A stretch of DNA of 50,501 nt from SUG1106 sp051883095 (GCA_051883095.1 JBJETB010000054.1:1-50501), one strand, 5' to 3'; numbered from the stretch's first letter, positions 31,714 through 40,309 are shown. Notes: generated from the sequence alone by a model not told the origin. Translations and numbers: made by a program.

Positions 31714-32350
31714 TGTGTGCAGCCTTTCTTATTGGATGCCTTATAACTGTTTTCCACCTTTCCGACGGTACCTTTCTTGCATCGGACATATATATTTCGT
31801 GGTGCAGACGGCCGCTTTCGAAGTCATTTTCATATCCGTTTGCGGCAATGAATTCATCCATTAGGGTTACTGATGCCGGTTCGTCATCAAAGGGACCGAG
31901 ATGCATCATCTGAACGCAGAGTCCCTCTTCAACAGTCAGAAATTCGGCTGAAGAGCAGTCCATCTTCTTCTTTTTAGAAGCAGTGTCAACCGCCCATTTA
32001 AAATCTTTTTCGGTGACAAATTCCGGCAGGCGAATAACTGAAATCCAGTTGAATGTTTCCTTTACATTGTAATCCGCTCCCAAGATGCCTTCCTGCCACC
32101 AGAATCCTTCAAGGGGAGGCACCACATACTCATAAAAGCCCTCGATTCGGTAATCTGTCTTGTAACTCATTTTTAGAGTATACGCCACCGCATACAAAAC
32201 ACCTATAGCTGTCTTGTACGCCCCGCCTTCCTCGTTGGGATTGCCTTTTCCTCGTACTGCTATGTAATTTGCCGTTGGCACTGAAACAATCTCCGGCTTG
32301 TTTTTAGGCAAATAGAATTCTTTGTATTCTTTCTTAAAATCAAATGCCAT
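31706..32350 (-). CDS. GyrI-like small-molecule-binding protein
   Basis: This 214-residue protein is of the GyrI-like/COG4832 type, a SOUL-related fold that binds hydrophobic cations and drugs in relatives. Conserved stretches include KPEIVSVPTANYIAVRGKGNPNE, IGVLYAVAYTLKM, GFWW and YDGPFDDE-like LGPFDDEP, followed by GRLHHEIYMSDARKVPSERWKTVIRHPI near the C-terminus (given as a pattern of HEIYxSD and KTxxRxP). No enzymatic residues are evident. ATG at 32350 follows GAGGTGAAG. It lies between the VOC and GNAT genes. Confidence 0.87.
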   Translation of the reverse strand: MAFDFKKEYKEFYLPKNKPEIVSVPTANYIAVRGKGNPNEEGGAYKTAIGVLYAVAYTLKMSYKTDYRIEGFYEYVVPPLEGFWWQEGILGADYNVKETFNWISVIRLPEFVTEKDFKWAVDTASKKKKMDCSSAEFLTVEEGLCVQMMHLGPFDDEPASVTLMDEFIAANGYENDFESGRLHHEIYMSDARKVPSERWKTVIRHPIRKAAHNV

Positions 32351-32355
32351 ATTCT

Positions 32356-32820
32356 TCACCTCATACAGTCTTTCACAAACTTCAGCGGCACATCCATGCG
32401 CTCCGCTGCCTGTTCCGGACTCATACCGCTGTCAAGAAAGCGTCTGCACACAGTCTTTATGTTTTCACCCACCTCTATGATATGTCCGTCAGGATCGAAA
32501 AAGCGCACGACACGCTGCCCCCAGGCATGCTCCTTTACCGGATGTACATAGTGGATATCTAGACCGCTCAGCTTTGCTGCAAAGGCGTCGAAATCATCTT
32601 CTTCAAAATATATCTCGCTGACTTTGCCGCACCAGCCCAGTTCACCGCATTCCCTATCTATAAATTCAGCCCAGCTTTCCGCAGTCTGAAGACTCAGCCC
32701 GCCTGTCAGAGTCACATTTGCACCGAAATCTACAGTCTTGCGCAGTCCCAGCACATCTTTATAAAATTTCACAGACCTTTCCATGTCTGTCACAACTAAT
32801 AGTGGGTTCTTAAATTTCAT
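32356..32820 (-). CDS. VOC family (glyoxalase/bleomycin-resistance-like) protein
   Basis: This 154-residue protein has a VOC domain (about 1-115) with DMERSVKFYKDVLGLRK in the first repeat and FFDPDGHIIEVGE in the second. E in the last motif fits a metal ligand. The last 40 residues (CRRFLDSGMSPEQAAERMDVP) look like a short helical appendix. The substrate is unknown; members include dioxygenases, glyoxalases and antibiotic-binding proteins. It overlaps tetR by 4 nt. Confidence 0.9.
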   Translation of the reverse strand: MKFKNPLLVVTDMERSVKFYKDVLGLRKTVDFGANVTLTGGLSLQTAESWAEFIDRECGELGWCGKVSEIYFEEDDFDAFAAKLSGLDIHYVHPVKEHAWGQRVVRFFDPDGHIIEVGENIKTVCRRFLDSGMSPEQAAERMDVPLKFVKDCMR

Positions 32821-33458
32821 ACCGGCAGGTCACCTACTTCCATTTCAGATTCTTCTTTTTTCACAGGTGTTACTGTTTCTCTGTCCAGTCCGCCTGACTT
32901 GATAAACATCATCATTCCCATAAAGGTCTGTCCCAGCAGCTCATTTATCTCCGTTTCAGTAAATTCATATACCCCTGCAGCGCACAGAGTTCCTATGCCG
33001 AAAGTAAAAATCCAGCTCTGCTTGAACAGTGCCATGGCCTCTTTCTCCGAAAGGCCATAATCACGCATTATTACATCGATACATCTGCTGGACATGATTC
33101 CCAGGTTATCGAGAATCTGCTCAAAGCTAAGAGGCTCTTTAGTCTCGGTCATAAACAGCATCTGGAAAAGCTTCGGTTCCTCTATGGAAAACAGAATCAT
33201 CTGCATACCGAACTGTTTAAATGCAGGGGTGTATTCTTCTGCCTTCAGCGCGAAATCGTTGAAGCGATTGATGGCCGCCTTGCGAACCTCCTTCTGTACT
33301 TCTTCCATGTTTTTAAACATGGTAAAAATAGGGCGGGCCGAACTCCCTAGCCTTTCACCCAGATCTCTTGCCGTAAGTGCTGACATTCCCCGCTCGCTTA
33401 CCAGCTGCAGAGCTGTCTCAATTATTTCTTCTCTGGTAAATTTAGGTTTCGGAGGCAT
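32817..33458 (-). CDS. TetR/AcrR family regulator
   Basis: This 213-residue regulator has its helix-turn-helix at about 8-52 (TREEIIETALQLVSERG, then LTARDLGERLGSSARPIFTMF). The C-terminal ligand domain has WIFTFGIGTLCAAGVYEF, typical of TetR proteins with a WHG-like domain. ATG at 33458 follows AAAGGAG; longer readings are not supported. It overlaps the preceding small membrane protein gene by 17 nt and controls, by inference, the strong promoter at 33721-33749 through the palindrome at 33696-33713. Confidence 0.9.
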   Translation of the reverse strand: MPPKPKFTREEIIETALQLVSERGMSALTARDLGERLGSSARPIFTMFKNMEEVQKEVRKAAINRFNDFALKAEEYTPAFKQFGMQMILFSIEEPKLFQMLFMTETKEPLSFEQILDNLGIMSSRCIDVIMRDYGLSEKEAMALFKQSWIFTFGIGTLCAAGVYEFTETEINELLGQTFMGMMMFIKSGGLDRETVTPVKKEESEMEVGDLPV

Positions 33459-33654
33459 TGTCCTTCTCCTTTCGTGTCTCTGCCACTCTGAAATTGTATG
33501 CTGCAAAAAACATGCAAGATGCCGCTGCCCACATTATGCCGCCGATGGCAAGCCTGCCACCCAGTGCCATGAGAATCCCCGATATGGTCATCAGACCTCC
33601 TGCGTATATAAACATTCTTGATGTCACGTGATTGTCATTCTTTTTGTCATCCAT
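33442..33654 (-). CDS. Small two-helix membrane protein
   Basis: This 70-residue protein is hydrophilic at both ends, with two hydrophobic segments (about 14-31 and 37-53). No known family is recognised. It is the first gene of the operon with tetR, VOC, GyrI-like and GNAT genes. It starts at ATG after AGGGG and sits behind a perfect consensus promoter. Its 3' end overlaps the tetR start by 17 nt. Confidence 0.7.
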   Translation of the reverse strand: MDDKKNDNHVTSRMFIYAGGLMTISGILMALGGRLAIGGIMWAAASCMFFAAYNFRVAETRKEKDNASET

Positions 33655-33695
33655 TTTTTATTCCCCTTCTTCTTCAATGCAACTTATGTTTTAAA

Positions 33696-33713
33696 ACGTT
33701 TGATTTAAAACGT
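33696..33713 (-). promoter_or_regulatory. Candidate TetR operator
   Basis: The palindrome ACGTTT-N6-AAACGT lies just downstream of the -10 box of the small membrane protein/tetR operon. TTTAAAACGT also occurs twice in direct order, 14 nt apart. Confidence 0.6.
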
Positions 33714-33720
33714 CTGTTTT

Positions 33721-33749
33721 ATTATATAGCTGTGGAATGCGTTTGTCAA
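33721..33749 (-). promoter_or_regulatory. Perfect consensus sigma-A promoter of the tetR-VOC operon
   Basis: TTGACA (33744-33749), 17 nt, TATAAT (33721-33726) on the minus strand. It matches the consensus at all 12 positions. Confidence 0.9.
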
Positions 33750-33769
33750 TATGCTCTCTAAGAATTTGA

Positions 33770-34027
33770 ATGTCGTAGGAAAATGGGATTTCAAAGAATT
33801 CATACTACATTTACAGAAACTGTGAGTAAAAAACACCCCTTTAGTTGACCTAATGTCGTAGGAATATGAGAAAAAGGCCACTTCATACGACATTTTTTTA
33901 AATTGTTGAAATTTATGTCGTATGAAAGTGACTTTACTAGTTTTTCATACAGCATTTTAGCCTGTGAAATAACCGATTCAATGAGAATGTCGTATAAAAA
34001 CATTTCTTTTCACTTTTCATACGACAT
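33770..34027. repeat. Array of four 41-bp inverted-repeat elements
   Basis: Copies at 33770-33810, 33853-33893, 33915-33955 and 33987-34027 are each exactly 41 bp. All start ATGTCGTA and end TTCATAC followed by NNCAT, best ATGTCGTA/TACGACAT. The centres share little. Intervals between starts are 83, 62 and 72 bp. The flanking AT-rich sequence holds no gene. Confidence 0.88.
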
Positions 34028-34058
34028 TATGATACAAGCCAAAGAATATAAACTATAT

Positions 34059-35075
34059 TTAAGAATGCTTTCTGTTGACAATCGCTGCTGCTATTCCTCT
34101 CCATGCTGCGAATATAAGTGCGGCTACAGGCCAGATAATCCAGGTCTCATTCCAGTTATCATGAGGCAGGCTGACTGCCAGATATACGGCAGTTGTAAGA
34201 ATCCAATATGCTCCGGACAGTGCTCCGAGAATTCCCTTCTTTCCTGCTTTGCTTCTGCGGGTATACTCACCTTCTTCGAGAAGTTTCTCGTAGCTTGCCC
34301 ATCTGATTCCGCCGTTGATAAAGAAAACCACACCGATTCCCACCATTACAAGAAGCAGACATACTCCCACTATTGCTGCAAAATCACTTTCCGATATAAG
34401 GAATGCTCCGAACAGAGGAACAACCGAAAGAATGGCAAAACATGTACCTATCACATTGTTTCTGGTATAGGTTTCTTTGTAGGCTGCCCTGCGATCCTTT
34501 ACCATGCCGGTTACTCCGTACTCAGTTTCTATGTTTTCTGTTTCCAGGAAATCAAACTGTTTTGTCATACCTCCGCATGAAATGAATATCGCTACTGCAA
34601 AAGCTATCATGATAAACATTATAATCAGTCCGGCTATTCCAGCCTTGTCCTCGTTAAAAGGAAGTATTCCCGCTTCGGCTCCTCCTGCCATAAATATCAT
34701 CAGCACAGGTGATATGATACAAAGGAAAGTGGCCAGTGCTACTTTTCCTGCTGTCCGTTCCTTGGCAGCAAGGAAGTCATTGGCTTCCTCCATGGAAACC
34801 TTTCTGACCGGTTCTGCAGGCTCGTCATTGTACACCGCTGAGTTCGAAGCAGCCCCGACAGCAGACTGCATCTCCTCCATCTCATCCTTAAGGAGATAAT
34901 CCGTAGTAACTCCGAAAATCTGTGCCAGCAGCAGAATCTTATCCAGATCCGGTATTGACTGTGCGCTTTCCCACTTGGATACGGATTGGCGTGTTACATT
35001 GACCTTTTCTGCCAGTTCCTCCTGTGACCATCCGTTTTTCTTTCTCAATTCTATAAGCTTATCTGCAAAAATCAT
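34059..35075 (-). CDS. Membrane-anchored XRE family regulator
   Basis: This 338-residue protein has an N-terminal XRE helix-turn-helix (about 5-60): WSQEELAEKVNVTRQSVSKWE followed by the DLDKILLLAQIFGVTTDYLL helix pair (quoted as its key pattern SQEELA...VSKWE). A linker follows, then about six hydrophobic helices from residue 110 on. The layout suggests a regulator that senses a membrane event, but the signal is unknown. It starts at ATG after GGAGG. Two direct copies of ATGCAACCGG 41 bp apart lie upstream and may be its operator. Confidence 0.9.
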   Translation of the reverse strand: MIFADKLIELRKKNGWSQEELAEKVNVTRQSVSKWESAQSIPDLDKILLLAQIFGVTTDYLLKDEMEEMQSAVGAASNSAVYNDEPAEPVRKVSMEEANDFLAAKERTAGKVALATFLCIISPVLMIFMAGGAEAGILPFNEDKAGIAGLIIMFIMIAFAVAIFISCGGMTKQFDFLETENIETEYGVTGMVKDRRAAYKETYTRNNVIGTCFAILSVVPLFGAFLISESDFAAIVGVCLLLVMVGIGVVFFINGGIRWASYEKLLEEGEYTRRSKAGKKGILGALSGAYWILTTAVYLAVSLPHDNWNETWIIWPVAALIFAAWRGIAAAIVNRKHS

Positions 35076-35142
35076 TTTTTACCTCCGATTCTTCACGACC
35101 AGCGGCCGTGTGCTTTTGATGGACTAAAAGTACCATTTTTAA

Positions 35143-35193
35143 CCGGTTGCATCTACCAAGCGAGCCCGTCAATTTGTCAACTGCCGGTTGCAT
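35143..35193 (-). promoter_or_regulatory. Direct repeats upstream of the XRE gene
   Basis: ATGCAACCGG occurs at 35143-35152 and 35184-35193, same orientation, 41 bp start to start. A TTGACA lies between them (35175-35180), but no good -10 is 17 nt away. A regulator site is plausible. Confidence 0.45.
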
Positions 35194-35228
35194 TTCAATA
35201 ATATATGGTTTTTTCTCTCCTGTAAAGC

Positions 35229-35259
35229 AAAAAAATAGCACCCGCAGTTCGCAGGTGCC
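35229..35259 (-). terminator. Intrinsic terminator after ispH-rpsA
   Basis: GCACCTGCG pairs with TGCGGGTGC (two G-U pairs, loop AAC), then TA and seven T on the minus strand. Confidence 0.92.
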
Positions 35260-35285
35260 ATAATAGACAAATATTATTCGTTTTT

Positions 35286-37274
35286 TTATTCTTCAGCCAT
35301 AGCCTCTTCAACAGCTTCTTCTACTGCCTCTTCAACTTCAGCTGCAGGAGCTTCTGTTGTCTGCTTGATGCTCAGGCTGATTCTCTTTCTCTCAGTGTCG
35401 ATTTCGAGAATCTTAGCTTCTACAGTCTGTCCAACTGTAAGTTCCTCAGCGATGTCGTTCACTCTCTTGTGAGCTACTTCTGAGATATGTACAAGTCCGT
35501 CAAGACCAGGTTCAAGCTCAATAAATGCGCCGTATTCCTTGATCTGAACAACCTTGCCTGTAACAACCTGTCCAACCTGATAATTTTCTTCAATCACTGA
35601 CCAAGGTTCAGGCATAGTCTGCTTGAGACCTAATGAAATCTTGCCTTTTTCAGCGTTCATTGATAAGATCTTAACCTTAACTACGTCACCGATCTTGAGA
35701 ACTTCCTGCGGGTGTTTCAGCTTACCCCAGGAAATCTCGGAAATATGTAATAAACCGTCGATTCCGCCAAGGTCAACGAATGCACCGTAGTCAGTAAATC
35801 TCATAACCTTACCTTCTACGATATCGTCAACGTGAAGGCTGTTCCATACTTCTTCGATCTTCTGCTGCTTTTCCTCTGCAAGGATAACCTTGTGTGAGAA
35901 TACTGCTCTGCCTCTCTTCTGATCTACTCTGGTAACTCTAACAGCCAGTTCCTGTCCGATAAATTCCTCTGCATTTTCAACGTACTTATCGGAAAGCTGT
36001 GAAAGCGGAATAAAGCCTGTTACTTCCTTATAAGCAGCGATTACGCCACCATTCACCTGCTTAACAACCTTGACATTGATGGTAGTCTTATTCTCGAGGG
36101 CTTCAGTGATTTCGTTCCAGTGTTCGTTTACTTCAAGTTTCTTCTTTGACAGTAAAATAACGCCGTCGCCGTCATCAGTCTTGATTACCTTAGCCTGAAT
36201 CTCATCGCCTTCTTTGAATAAGTCTGTCAGCTTCTGGTCTCCTTCCAATGTTACTTCTTCTTTCGGAATAACTCCGTCTTTTTTGCATCCCATGTTAACG
36301 ATGATTTCTTTGTCAGTAACCTGGTGTACCTTTCCGTTAACAGTTTCGCCAATTCTTGGTAGTCTTAAGGACTTTTCAATATCGTCCATTAAGTCCATCA
36401 TGTTCACTTCGTTCATTTCAGTGATGTGTTCACTCATGGTAGCAATAACCTCCTTAATTACGCATTCAGGCGTCGATGCACCTGCTGCAATTCCTATTTT
36501 ATTATATTTTTTGATTTGGTGCAACGGTAAATCTTCGATTTTTTCTATAAAATAGGCATTTTTGCAAACTTTTTTTGCAATCTGGTACAATTTTCTAGTA
36601 TTTGAGCTGTCTTTTCCGCCTATTACCACCATGGCATCGCATTTTCCTGAAAGCTCTCTGCAGCTTTTCTGCCTCAATGTAGTGGCGCTGCAGATAGTGT
36701 TGTTTACCTCAAAACCCACTCCGTTCCGTGCCAGAACCTCTGTTATTTCATTCAGAAGTTCTTTCTTGATAGTAGTCTGGCATACAAGGAAAATGTTATC
36801 TCCCCGTATTGCCTCTGCCTCTTCAGCAGAATTCACAATCAGAGCCGTACTTTCACACCATCCATTGATGCCTTTTACCTCAGGATGCTGGGAATCACCG
36901 ACAATCATGACCTGCTTTCCTGCCTCGTGGGCCTTCTCAGCCAGCATCTGAATTTTCTTAACAAAAGGACAGGTCGCATCCACCACAGTGAGTCCTTCTG
37001 CTTCAGCTTCTTCAAAAAAAGCCCTGCTTTCTCCATGCGACCTTACTATTACAACATCACCGGGCAAGGCCTCGGATGCTGAGCTGATAATTCCAACGCC
37101 TCTTGACGCCAGGTCATCAGTCACGAGTTTATTATGAATCAAAGGGCCGCAGGTATAAATATTACCTGCAATGCCCCCATCCTCTTTTATTTTTATCTGC
37201 TCTTCCGTCTTCTCTATGGCCTGCTTCACACCGAAGCAGAAACCTGAATTTTCGGCTATCAGTATTTCCTTCAT
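35286..37274 (-). CDS. ispH: IspH-ribosomal protein S1 fusion
   Basis: This 662-residue fusion has an N-terminal IspH (about 1-285), the last enzyme of the MEP isoprenoid pathway, which reduces HMBPP to IPP and DMAPP with a [4Fe-4S] cluster. The cluster ligands are C13 (SGFCFG), C102 (DATCPF) and C195 (NTICSA). After a linker come four S1 RNA-binding repeats; the last two are the best (DYGAFVDLGGIDGLLHISE and EYGAFIELEPGLDGLVHISE). The acidic tail is rich in Glu and Ala. The fusion is known from Clostridia. It starts directly after the rarA stop (TAAATG), so the two genes are coupled, and it ends at a strong terminator. Confidence 0.96.
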   Translation of the reverse strand: MKEILIAENSGFCFGVKQAIEKTEEQIKIKEDGGIAGNIYTCGPLIHNKLVTDDLASRGVGIISSASEALPGDVVIVRSHGESRAFFEEAEAEGLTVVDATCPFVKKIQMLAEKAHEAGKQVMIVGDSQHPEVKGINGWCESTALIVNSAEEAEAIRGDNIFLVCQTTIKKELLNEITEVLARNGVGFEVNNTICSATTLRQKSCRELSGKCDAMVVIGGKDSSNTRKLYQIAKKVCKNAYFIEKIEDLPLHQIKKYNKIGIAAGASTPECVIKEVIATMSEHITEMNEVNMMDLMDDIEKSLRLPRIGETVNGKVHQVTDKEIIVNMGCKKDGVIPKEEVTLEGDQKLTDLFKEGDEIQAKVIKTDDGDGVILLSKKKLEVNEHWNEITEALENKTTINVKVVKQVNGGVIAAYKEVTGFIPLSQLSDKYVENAEEFIGQELAVRVTRVDQKRGRAVFSHKVILAEEKQQKIEEVWNSLHVDDIVEGKVMRFTDYGAFVDLGGIDGLLHISEISWGKLKHPQEVLKIGDVVKVKILSMNAEKGKISLGLKQTMPEPWSVIEENYQVGQVVTGKVVQIKEYGAFIELEPGLDGLVHISEVAHKRVNDIAEELTVGQTVEAKILEIDTERKRISLSIKQTTEAPAAEVEEAVEEAVEEAMAEE

Positions 37275-38543
37275 TTATTTTTCCAATCCTTCAAGGTATT
37301 TTTTAAAGGAGCCCTCGGAACCGTTTTCCGTCGGCTTGTAGTATTTCACACCTTCCCTGTACAGGTTGTCCGGCAGGTACTGCTGTTTTACATATCCGCC
37401 ATAAGCATGAGGGTACTTATACGACTGGCCGTAGCCCAGCTTGGCTGCGCCGCTGTAATGGCTGTCCTTAAGATGCGGCGGCACATCGTCTATCTTTCTG
37501 CTGTGCAGGTCCTCCATAGCGGAGTTATATGCCATATATGAGGCATTGGACTTAGGAGCCGAAGCCAGAAGTATCACTGCCTGACTAAGGTTTATGGCCG
37601 CTTCCGGAAGTCCCACCATGAGAGATGCCTGCACACATGCAGTTACGATGGAAATTGCCGAAGGATAGGCCATGCCTACATCCTCGCTGGCCATAACAAG
37701 AAGTCTTCTGCCTATCATCTGAATATCGGCACCGCCGTCAATGAGCCTTGCAAAGTAATGAATAGCCGCATCGGGATCGCTGCCCCGTATAGATTTCTGC
37801 AGAGCACTGAGAAGATTATATCTGTCGTCTCCCTTATCATAAAAGCCGATTTTTCTCTGCATGGCCTCTGATACTATTTTTTTATCTATAGCCTGTCCCT
37901 CGCTGAGGTTGTCCACTATAAATCCAACAGCGTCAAGGGCAACCCGAGCATCTCCTCCTGCCATCTGTGCCAGAATCCGGAGAGCCTCCTCGTCATACTT
38001 TATGTTCAGATTTCCAAAACCAACATCCTTATCATCAAGAGCCCTTTTAACGATGGTAATAAGATTTTCGGCTGTGAGTCTTTTAAATTCGTAGATATTC
38101 CTCACACGGCTTATGATGGCGTTGTTCACGGCAAAATACGGGTTTTCTGTGGTGCTGCCTATGAATTTTATCACGCCTTCTTCCAGAGCTTTAAGGAGTG
38201 AGTCCTGCTGCAGCTTGTTCCATCTGTGAAACTCGTCTATATACACATATGTAGTCTTCTTTTCCAGACCGTAAAAACTGTCCTGCGCCCGCTCTATGAG
38301 TTCCTTAAGCTCCTTGGTGCCTGTGGTGGAAGCATTTATTTCATAAAACTTCCCGTCCATTTCCCGTGCTATAATTCTGGCAAGCGTGGTCTTGCCTGTC
38401 CCTGACGGTCCGAAGAAAATAGCGGAATCAAAGGTCTTGTTTTTTATTGAATTATAAAAGAGGGAGCCGGGATACATGAAATGCTCCTGCCCCACAAAGT
38501 CCTCCAGTCTCGAGGGCCTCATTCTTGTAGATAAAGGTATCAC
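37275..38543 (-). CDS. rarA: Replication-associated recombination ATPase RarA (MgsA)
   Basis: This 422-residue clamp-loader-like AAA+ protein acts at stalled forks. It has Walker A GPSGTGKT, Walker B YIDEFHRWN (usual DEIHRFN), a sensor GSTTENP and arginine finger ISRVR. The C-terminal tetramerisation region includes GLPEAAINLSQAVILLASAPKSN and HLKDSHY. The start is GTG at 38543 after GGAGG, which fits the conserved start region TRMRPSRLEDFVGQEH. It is followed at once by ispH-rpsA. Confidence 0.95.
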   Translation of the reverse strand: MIPLSTRMRPSRLEDFVGQEHFMYPGSLFYNSIKNKTFDSAIFFGPSGTGKTTLARIIAREMDGKFYEINASTTGTKELKELIERAQDSFYGLEKKTTYVYIDEFHRWNKLQQDSLLKALEEGVIKFIGSTTENPYFAVNNAIISRVRNIYEFKRLTAENLITIVKRALDDKDVGFGNLNIKYDEEALRILAQMAGGDARVALDAVGFIVDNLSEGQAIDKKIVSEAMQRKIGFYDKGDDRYNLLSALQKSIRGSDPDAAIHYFARLIDGGADIQMIGRRLLVMASEDVGMAYPSAISIVTACVQASLMVGLPEAAINLSQAVILLASAPKSNASYMAYNSAMEDLHSRKIDDVPPHLKDSHYSGAAKLGYGQSYKYPHAYGGYVKQQYLPDNLYREGVKYYKPTENGSEGSFKKYLEGLEK

Positions 38544-38586
38544 CTGTTTTATCCTCCGGTAAGTAAAATGCAGAGTAAAGCTCAGG

Positions 38587-39078
38587 TCATCCGAATGATG
38601 CTATAAACACATCTTTAACGTCCTTGTCCTTTACATCTTCGAGAGCCTTGAGTGCATCCTCTTTCTGATCTGCCACAGGTGTTATGACTTTAAAGACACT
38701 GTCAGCCTCCACAATTTCCGTGTCGATACCTTTTTCCTTCAGGGCCCTGGAAAGCTCCTCCGCCGCTTCTCTTGAAGAAAATGCTCCGAACTGTAGGGCA
38801 TAACCCTTTTCAGGTACCGCTGCAGTCTTCTGGGTTTCCTGATCGGTTTTATCGTCTTTGTCATCCTTATCCTGTGTCTTGTCGTTTTGTTCTGTCACCT
38901 TAATGGGGCTCTCATCAGCATTATACCCTATAATCGGTCCGATTACAAACCTTGCTGTCAAATATCCCAGCAAAATTGCCGCAAGAACAGCTCCGCCAAG
39001 TATGCTGAGTCTAAATCCGCTCTTTTCTCCCCTTGATTTTCTCTTTCTCACACGTCTTCTTCCTGCCGGATTAACCAT
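38587..39078 (-). CDS. SPOR-domain membrane protein
   Basis: This 163-residue protein has an Arg/Lys-rich cytoplasmic N-terminus (RRRVRKRKSRG), one membrane helix (about 21-45), a charged linker very rich in Asp and Lys, and a C-terminal SPOR domain (about 92-160: YALQFGAFSSREAAEELSRAL then VFKVITPV). SPOR domains bind denuded peptidoglycan at division or sporulation septa. ATG at 39078 is 10 nt after GGAGG. An extended -10 TGGTATAGT upstream suggests its own promoter after the pilus operon. It is separate in function from the pilus genes. Confidence 0.88.
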   Translation of the reverse strand: MVNPAGRRRVRKRKSRGEKSGFRLSILGGAVLAAILLGYLTARFVIGPIIGYNADESPIKVTEQNDKTQDKDDKDDKTDQETQKTAAVPEKGYALQFGAFSSREAAEELSRALKEKGIDTEIVEADSVFKVITPVADQKEDALKALEDVKDKDVKDVFIASFG

Positions 39079-39156
39079 AACATATAAACCTCCGTGCCAA
39101 ATATACTGGTACATTCTATTTCATACGAGTTAAGACTATACCATTTTATTTGACTG

Positions 39157-39687
39157 TCACTCAATCCCGCATAGTCTGATTTCCTCTTTCAGTTCTTCAA
39201 TAAACCCTGTTACTTTCCTTAGCTTGATATGGCTGCATTCCAGCATGGCTCCAAGAGTGTCAAGATATGTTCTGCCGTTTTCGGTAGTAATACCCTTCAT
39301 GGAGTATATAAGCGAGGAAAGCGCTCCTTCCTCGCTCACGTAACGTTTCAGAGGTATGTAGGCAATCCGTGCTTCTTTCAGGTTCTTTGTAACATATATT
39401 GTATCCGTCGATAGCACATATTCTCCGGGAAATATGAGACAGTCTCTGCAGATCTCCACACACTCCAGCACCCTCTCCGAAATTGTAAGAATATCAGATG
39501 CCTTCACCTCTGCCAGGTCAGACAGTCTTACAAAGCCTTCCGTCCTGTAGAAGCCCCTGACTCCTTCTCCTGTTTCTATTATTCCAAGAGGAAGCACACC
39601 GCTGCATTCCCCTGACAGCAGAACATCCTTTTTCCACGGAAACAATCCGCTGTCTCCCCTGAAATCAACCCTGACAACATTACTCAT
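39157..39687 (-). CDS. DUF6382-like protein at the end of the Tad operon
   Basis: This 176-residue soluble protein has a layout that recalls the DUF6382 domain found with FHA domains in clostridial Tad loci: SGVLPLGII, a GFYRTEGFVRLSDL segment, ERVLECVEICRDCLIFPGEYVL and TIYVTKNLKEARIAYIPLKR, given here in short pieces. No FHA domain follows. A regulatory or scaffold role in pilus assembly is inferred from context. It overlaps the TadE-like gene by 8 nt and is the last gene of the operon. Confidence 0.65.
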   Translation of the reverse strand: MSNVVRVDFRGDSGLFPWKKDVLLSGECSGVLPLGIIETGEGVRGFYRTEGFVRLSDLAEVKASDILTISERVLECVEICRDCLIFPGEYVLSTDTIYVTKNLKEARIAYIPLKRYVSEEGALSSLIYSMKGITTENGRTYLDTLGAMLECSHIKLRKVTGFIEELKEEIRLCGIE

Positions 39688-40309
39688 TCTCTCCTCCTCC
39701 GCATATCATACATGCCGTATACCCCTTGAGTTTTGCATCCTCAAGTTCCATTTCCATTCTGTACTCCTGTCCATCGTATTCCTGCCTCACATACCGGCAG
39801 GTTTTAACGTGATATCTTATACCGTATCTGGGGAAAACAACCACAGGCTGTGATTTTTCATAGTCTGTAAAATCTTCTTCGGAAAGCGGCTCTTCTCTCC
39901 GCTCCGCTCCGGTAAAGCCTCTTAAAAGCAGCCCCTCTGTGAATTCAATCTGTCCGTAGATTCCGATGGGATTTTCTACGGTAAAAATGCTTCTGGAGTT
40001 TATCCCTATCAGATCATCTATATTGCCGTCACTGTACAAATAGTCCAGATTTGTGATGCGAAAATCGGTAAGCTGCGGATTTTCCTCACATACTCTTTTT
40101 TCTATGTTTTTTTCTGTGCAAAGGGAAACTGATGAGAGGGAAATGTCCCTGGCCTCCAATGCAGTCACAAATCCTATATTTTCACATACGGCAATTATTC
40201 TTATTATCAGTGCCAGCGCTGTCACGCATAGAATGAACACGGGAAGTGTCAGTGCAGCCTCTGCAATATAGCTTCCTCTTCGATTTCTAATAATCTTCAT
40301 GAAACTCAT
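39680..40309 (-). CDS. TadE-like pseudopilin
   Basis: This 209-residue protein has the N-terminal RRGSYIAEAALTLPVFILC stretch, a prepilin-like or TadE-type signal with a Glu five residues into the hydrophobic segment. One membrane helix is followed by a soluble domain with an even cysteine distribution (CTEKNIEKRVC, CRYVRQ, CMICGG). TadE/TadF pseudopilins are minor components of Flp pili. ATG at 40309 follows GGGAG, overlaps the upstream gene by 23 nt and is preferred over longer readings. Confidence 0.85.
   Translation of the reverse strand: MSFMKIIRNRRGSYIAEAALTLPVFILCVTALALIIRIIAVCENIGFVTALEARDISLSSVSLCTEKNIEKRVCEENPQLTDFRITNLDYLYSDGNIDDLIGINSRSIFTVENPIGIYGQIEFTEGLLLRGFTGAERREEPLSEEDFTDYEKSQPVVVFPRYGIRYHVKTCRYVRQEYDGQEYRMEMELEDAKLKGYTACMICGGGENE

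Noticed and set aside
33770..34027. The repeat array as a CRISPR
   Set aside because: The repeats are internally palindromic with variable centres, intervals are irregular, there are no uniform spacers and no cas genes.
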